Source of the DNA: Candidatus Kuenenia stuttgartensis | GTDB lineage: Bacteria > Planctomycetota > Planctomycetia > Planctomycetales > Planctomycetaceae | Assembly (NCBI GenBank): GCA_945904015.1 | Contig: CAMDPK010000073.1 | Span: forward strand, 1 to 35,997 | Length of the DNA stretch: 35,997 nucleotides | Direction of reading: 5' to 3' | Part shown: positions 32,227 through 35,997 of the stretch, one piece after another | How positions within the stretch are numbered: position 1 is the stretch's first letter | Layout of the letters: every line of letters starts with the position of its first letter | Translations under genes and position numbers: made by a program | The notes under the pieces: generated by a model | What the model saw: only the letters and a program-made list of their open reading frames with translations | Databases searched by the model: none | Told to the model about the DNA's origin: nothing

Positions 32227-33996
32227 ATGAGCGAACCTGACAACAAGAACTCTGCTGCTGACCTGACCTCGTCGCTTCCCGCTTGGAATCCGACCTGGGC
32301 GAAGGAGTTGGCCGATCTGTATTTCTCAGGCACGATCAACACGTTTGTGCTGCACGGCGGCGTGCATGATTTGGTTCGGCAATCGGCGGCGGACGGCAAA
32401 GACAGCTTCACGTCTCTGAGCGACTTCTTGGCCTCGCAGGTCTTTGGCTCGTGGGACATCGTGTTGAGCTACGATCTGGGTCGCGGGCTGCAGCCGCTGG
32501 CGGGAGCGGACTCGAAACGATTGCAGCAGATGATGCAGCACGTCACGGCATTGCTCGGCTCACCGAATACTTGGACCCGCGACCCGGACAAAGTGCTCGA
32601 CCAATTGGAGTCGCTGCTGCAACGGAATCTGCTGGAAGACAACATCGCCAATCGCAAGCGGATTGGTTTGGTTTTCGAGCATGCTCAGTTCTTGGTACCA
32701 ACGGGCGATCTGGCCACTGTGGCGCGCGGGCAGGCGTCGCGGTTGGTTCGATTCCTGAGTTGGGCCTCGAATCCGTATCTCAAGCGGCTCAACATGGCGT
32801 TCTGCCTCGTGACGGAAAAGCTGTCCGAGATCAGCGAGCGGCTGGTCAATAATCCGTATGTGGCGTCGCTGGAGATCCCACTTCCGAGTGCTGAAGACCG
32901 ACGACGATTCGTGGCGGCGACGGCACCGAATATCTCCGGCGATGGCCTGACCACAGAAGGTTTGGTTCAGAATTCCGCAGGGCTGAGTCTCGTGAATCTG
33001 AATGTGCTGTTGTCGAACGCCAGCGCACGCGGCCTCGACCCCAAGCAGTTTCGCAAGCTCAAGAAGAACATGATCGAGCGGCAATGTCAGGGGCTCGTCG
33101 AGTTCATCGAACCGCCGCACACGCTGGACTTGATCGTCGGCCAGCCGGAAGCGAAAGCTCGTTTGGTGCAAGACGCGAAATGGATTGCCGAAGGGAAGCT
33201 CGATACCGCTCCGATGGGGTATTTGTTCTGCGGTTCCGTCGGCACCGGGAAGACGTTCTTGGCCGAGTGCTACGCCGGTTCAATGGGCATCCCCTGTTTG
33301 AAGCTGCGGAACTTTCGCTCGAAGTTCGTCGGCGAGACCGAGGGCAATCTGGAGCAAGTTCTGACGGTCTTGAAGTCACTCGGCCCGGTGGTGGTGATTG
33401 TCGATGAGGCGGATGCGACGCTGGGTGATCGGAATCAAGACGGAGACTCCGGAACGTCGGGCCGGGTCTTTTCGATGATCGCTCAGCAAATGGGAGACAC
33501 GAAATATCGCGGGAAGATCATCTGGATGCTGCTGACGTGCCGTCCCGATCTGTTGCCGATCGACTTGAAGCGACAAGGCCGCTGCGAGGTTCACATCCCG
33601 CTCTTCGCACCGACGACCAGCGCGGACATCGCCGCGATGTTTCTGGCGATGTCGAAGAAAAACAAAGTGCCGCTGGCAGCGGACGCGATCCCCGATGTCT
33701 CGCCCGACCGCCAGTTGAGCGGTGCGGATTTGGAAAGCATCCTCCTCGCCGCGCGGCGTGGGGCCTTGTCCAACGGACGAGATCTCGTCGAAAAGACAGA
33801 CCTCGAACGAGCGATCGCCGAGTTCATTCCGTCCTCCGAAGGCTTGGAAAAAGAGATGCAAGAAATTGCGGCGGTCCTCGAATGTACCGAACGAAACTTC
33901 CTGCCAACCAAATGGCGAGAACAAATTGGCTCACCCGAAGCGCGAGCCAAGCTGCAAGAACGCATGAGCGTGCTTCGCCAGTTGGTGGAGAGCTGA
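32227..33996 (+). CDS. AAA ATPase with degenerate first domain, PspA-associated
   Basis: 589 residues. The N-terminal half (about 1-290) looks like an AAA fold without a P-loop: FVLHGGVHDLV stands where Walker A would be, followed by RIGLVFEHAQFLVP and FCLVTEKLSEISERL, which resemble Walker B and sensor strands. The C-terminal half has a complete AAA module: Walker A GSVGTGKT (near 337-343), FVGETEGNLEQVL, Walker B VVVIVDEAD (Asp393, Glu394), sensor 1 IWMLLTCRPDLLPID and arginine-finger-like LKRQGRCEVHIPL. It is probably a hexameric remodelling ATPase of the FtsH/CDC48 type. Lying between pspA and the binding protein, it may disassemble PspA coats or act on the receptor. It is flanked by inverted 25-base repeats. 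Confidence 0.88.
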   Translation: MSEPDNKNSAADLTSSLPAWNPTWAKELADLYFSGTINTFVLHGGVHDLVRQSAADGKDSFTSLSDFLASQVFGSWDIVLSYDLGRGLQPLAGADSKRLQQMMQHVTALLGSPNTWTRDPDKVLDQLESLLQRNLLEDNIANRKRIGLVFEHAQFLVPTGDLATVARGQASRLVRFLSWASNPYLKRLNMAFCLVTEKLSEISERLVNNPYVASLEIPLPSAEDRRRFVAATAPNISGDGLTTEGLVQNSAGLSLVNLNVLLSNASARGLDPKQFRKLKKNMIERQCQGLVEFIEPPHTLDLIVGQPEAKARLVQDAKWIAEGKLDTAPMGYLFCGSVGTGKTFLAECYAGSMGIPCLKLRNFRSKFVGETEGNLEQVLTVLKSLGPVVVIVDEADATLGDRNQDGDSGTSGRVFSMIAQQMGDTKYRGKIIWMLLTCRPDLLPIDLKRQGRCEVHIPLFAPTTSADIAAMFLAMSKKNKVPLAADAIPDVSPDRQLSGADLESILLAARRGALSNGRDLVEKTDLERAIAEFIPSSEGLEKEMQEIAAVLECTERNFLPTKWREQIGSPEARAKLQERMSVLRQLVES

Positions 33997-34041
33997 TGAG
34001 GGATCTCCAACGGTCTCGTGAACGACAGGAAGTGTGCGAAA

Positions 34042-34066
34042 CAGATTTCAAATTTCAGATTTCAAA
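34042..34066 (-). repeat. Inverted repeat copy 2 (25 bases), after AAA gene
   Basis: Exact reverse complement of 32184-32208. It sits in the 93-base gap between the AAA gene and the 100-residue gene, just before that gene's GAAGGA ribosome site. Confidence 0.95.
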
Positions 34067-34089
34067 TTCATAACTCGAAGGATTTCACG

Positions 34090-34392
34090 ATGGCTGATTC
34101 CCCCGCGCGGCAAAGCTGGCTCGATGACAAGTCGGCAACGACGTTGATTGACGATTACACGCAGAAACTCGTCACCTTCATGGAGGCCATCTCCGATGGG
34201 CATGTGGATGATGCGGAATTGGCGGCTCAGGAGCAGCGGCTCGTCGCGCGGATGAAAGAAGTGGAGCCGTCGCTCAATGATGCACTGCATGACAAAGTCA
34301 CGCGGCTGTTGTGCGAACTGAGCGCCTTCAACGTGATGCAGACTTTGCACTCGTTACAGGCCAGCCGGCCGCAGACGAAGTTCCAGGGATAG
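34090..34392 (+). CDS. Small helical protein, 100 aa, unknown function
   Basis: The frame starts MADSPARQSWLDDKSATTLI and continues as two or three long acidic helices (QKLVTFMEAISDGHVDDAEL, VTRLLCELSAFNVMQTLHSL). It is soluble, with one cysteine and no signal peptide. GAAGGA is 7 bases before the ATG; the frame is open upstream only through the repeat, so that start is rejected. It lies between the AAA ATPase and the binding protein. The family is not recognised. By size and position it could be an adaptor for the ATPase or for PspA. Confidence 0.8.
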   Translation: MADSPARQSWLDDKSATTLIDDYTQKLVTFMEAISDGHVDDAELAAQEQRLVARMKEVEPSLNDALHDKVTRLLCELSAFNVMQTLHSLQASRPQTKFQG

Positions 34393-34411
34393 GCGGCGAA
34401 GCCGCAGGAAC

Positions 34412-34518
34412 GTAGCCGTCACCGCTCCGCGTGACGAGCCGAACGCTCCCTGCGGCCCGGAAGAACGCACTGGGTTTCTCGGAGCACTCGGCTCGTCACG
34501 CGGAGCGATGACGGCTAC
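34412..34518. repeat. 31-base inverted repeat between operon genes
   Basis: Arms 34412-34442 and 34488-34518 pair at 30 of 31 positions, around a 45-base loop. Each arm contains CGCTCCGCGTGACGAGCC or its complement. I recall similar GTCACGCGGAGCG-type palindromes scattered through planctomycete genomes. There is no T-run, so it is more a REP/MITE-like element than a terminator, though it could lower or protect the transcript. Confidence 0.95.
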
Positions 34519-34551
34519 ATAAAATCGACCTTCAATAACAGAAAGCAAATC

Positions 34552-35997
34552 ATGGCTGGACAACCGAAAGTTCCGTTCTATCTCGCTGTGGCAGGTGTCG
34601 TCTTCGGGTTGATTGGGTTCGCGATGTTTCGTGCGGATGTCTTCGCGCCGAAGGGGAAGCAGGATCAGCCCAATGACGTCATTGATCTGAAGAAGCTCGG
34701 CGGTGGTGGGGACGAGTTGAAGCCCGGCGCGGTCGAGGCTCACGACGATTCGAGCGTCACAACGCTGAAGGAATACGCGTTCAAGCCGTCGGAGAGGCTC
34801 CCTCCCGTAAAAGGGATCGCGGCCTACAAGCCACTGGCCGACAACACGGTTCGCTTCGCGCTCAATGTGTGGGCCGGGTGGGCTCCGATCATTCATGCGA
34901 ACAACGGATTCAAGCCGGGGAAAATTTGGAAGGCCGCGGACGGTAAAGACTTCAAAGTCGAGCTGGTGCTGATTGATAACCCGATCGAGATGCGCGACGC
35001 CTACGCGGCCGGCGATGTGCAAATCGGCTGGGCCACGCTCGACATGTTGCCGCTGTTCGTCGATGGCTTCGTCGATTCGTCGGGCAATCCGAAAGACAGC
35101 CGCGTGATGCCGCGCGTCTTCCAACAGATCGACTGGTCGAATGGTGGCGACGGCATCGTGGTTCGCGACAACATCAAGACTGTCTCCGATCTGCGTGGCA
35201 AGTCCATCGCTCTCGCCGAGAACTCTCCGTCGCACTACTTCCTGCTGAACATGCTCGTGGCCGGCGGTGTTCAACCCGGTGAAGTGAAGCTGAACTTCAC
35301 CAGCACGGCCTTTGAGGCGGCGGCGGCGTTCAATGCGGACCAAAAGATCTCGGCGGCGGTCTCATGGGCTCCGGACATCTACAAGCTGTCAGAGGTGAAA
35401 GGGAACCGTCTGCTCGTATCGACCGGGACCGCCAACAAGTTGATCGCTGACGTCTGGTTCGCTCGTGCCGACTTCGCTCACGATCATCCGCCGATGATCG
35501 AGGGTTTGGTGCGAGGCATCTTCGACTCGATGGCGGCTCTCAAACAGGACGCCGAAAAACAGAAGGTGTCCGAACTGATGGCCGCCGGATATGGCCTGCC
35601 CCCGGCCGACGCGCTCGGAATGCTTGGCGACGCTCACAGTACCAACTGGGCCGAGAACCATCAGTTCTTCAAGAACCAAAACAACCCGACCAACTTCGCG
35701 CGAGTCTGGAACCAATCCTATTACCTCTATCGTTCCATTCGGCAGGTGAAGAATCAGTCCGTGCCGTTCGATCAGGTCATGGATTTCACGGTCATCGACA
35801 AGCTGGGCGAGGACGACAAGTATCGTTCGCAGAAGGATGAGTCGGTTGCCCAATTCGTCCCCAAGACGACCACCGAGGTGCGCGGGGCCGAAGAGATTCT
35901 CACCAACACGGTCGTGATTCAGTTCTATCCCAACAGTTTTGAAATCTTCAAAAAGATCACGAAGGATGAAGAGGGCAAGACACTGGAAGTCGATTAC
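34552..35997 (+). CDS. Membrane-anchored NMT1/TauA-like binding protein, probable OmpA-like tail (cut by edge)
   Basis: 482 residues are in the window. One N-terminal membrane anchor (about 6-25) and a Gly/Asp linker precede a periplasmic binding-protein domain (about 85-400). It shows VRFALNVWAGWAPIIHANNG, VELVLIDNPIEMRDAYAAGD, IVVRDNIKTVSDLRGKSIAL and AAVSWAPDIYKL, the pattern of NMT1/TauA/SsuA solute receptors of ABC importers. Near residue 444, EEILTNTVVIQFYPNSFEIF looks like the first strand of an OmpA-type peptidoglycan-binding domain, but the window ends there. The ribosome site is weak. It follows the 100-residue gene after the 31-base inverted repeat. The ligand cannot be told. Permease and ATPase genes, if any, would lie to the right. 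Confidence 0.85.
   Translation, partial: MAGQPKVPFYLAVAGVVFGLIGFAMFRADVFAPKGKQDQPNDVIDLKKLGGGGDELKPGAVEAHDDSSVTTLKEYAFKPSERLPPVKGIAAYKPLADNTVRFALNVWAGWAPIIHANNGFKPGKIWKAADGKDFKVELVLIDNPIEMRDAYAAGDVQIGWATLDMLPLFVDGFVDSSGNPKDSRVMPRVFQQIDWSNGGDGIVVRDNIKTVSDLRGKSIALAENSPSHYFLLNMLVAGGVQPGEVKLNFTSTAFEAAAAFNADQKISAAVSWAPDIYKLSEVKGNRLLVSTGTANKLIADVWFARADFAHDHPPMIEGLVRGIFDSMAALKQDAEKQKVSELMAAGYGLPPADALGMLGDAHSTNWAENHQFFKNQNNPTNFARVWNQSYYLYRSIRQVKNQSVPFDQVMDFTVIDKLGEDDKYRSQKDESVAQFVPKTTTEVRGAEEILTNTVVIQFYPNSFEIFKKITKDEEGKTLEVDY

Noticed and set aside
34354..35343. 329-codon minus-strand open frame
   Set aside because: Antisense to the binding-protein gene, which has clear family motifs and a membrane anchor.

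Overview
The window looks like chromosomal DNA of a planctomycete or close relative. The evidence is combined. The protein at the left edge carries an N-terminal ELLEDRTLL motif of the LEPR-XLL type. Three small pilin-like proteins sit beside tad genes. Several large GT-C-like membrane proteins are present. Short self-similar intergenic repeats occur that translate as strings like FEVRSSKFEVRS. Coding DNA is moderately GC-rich; no rRNA, tRNA or CRISPR array was seen.

Layout. (1) 1-1409, minus: 5' part of a large secreted repeat protein, cut by the window edge. (2) 1410-4614: about 3.2 kb almost without credible genes, holding repeats, a 10-G tract and one possible 47-residue ORF. (3) 4615-11105, minus: a Tad/Flp pilus block, read from the right as three pilin-like genes, cpaB, cpaF/tadA, tadB and tadC. 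A sigma-54-type promoter candidate lies before the first pilin gene, and the gap between the first two pilin genes is packed with inverted repeats. (4) 11106-12080: no gene seen. (5) 12081-22082, minus: a compact seven-gene run of glycosyltransferases, methyltransferases and polytopic membrane proteins, with three overlaps, suggesting synthesis or transfer of a surface glycan. A divergent GT-C-like gene follows on plus (22246-23910). (6) 24028-25449, minus: a sigma-54-dependent activator with an intact GAFTGA motif. (7) 26223-29510, plus: one reading frame joining a DPM1-like GT2, a GtrA membrane domain, a linker with a membrane segment, an M28 zinc aminopeptidase and a PDZ domain, followed by a strong bidirectional terminator. 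(8) 29602-30285, minus: a decayed IS1-like transposase. (9) 30387-35997, plus: a co-directional set with a 67-aa protein, an ImmA/IrrE-like protein lacking the HExxH glutamate, PspA/IM30, a two-part AAA ATPase, a 100-aa helical protein and a membrane-anchored NMT1/TauA-like binding protein that appears to run into an OmpA-like tail at the window edge.

How the parts may work together. The Tad genes would build a thin adhesive pilus, but secretin (cpaC), cpaE and prepilin peptidase are not here. The glycan block and divergent gene would supply lipid-linked sugar transfer. The right-hand set pairs a membrane-stress coat protein (PspA) with an AAA ATPase and an envelope-anchored solute receptor; this is the best candidate in the window for a poorly described system. 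The four-module fusion is the most unusual single gene. All functional statements are inferred from motifs read by eye; no database search was run.
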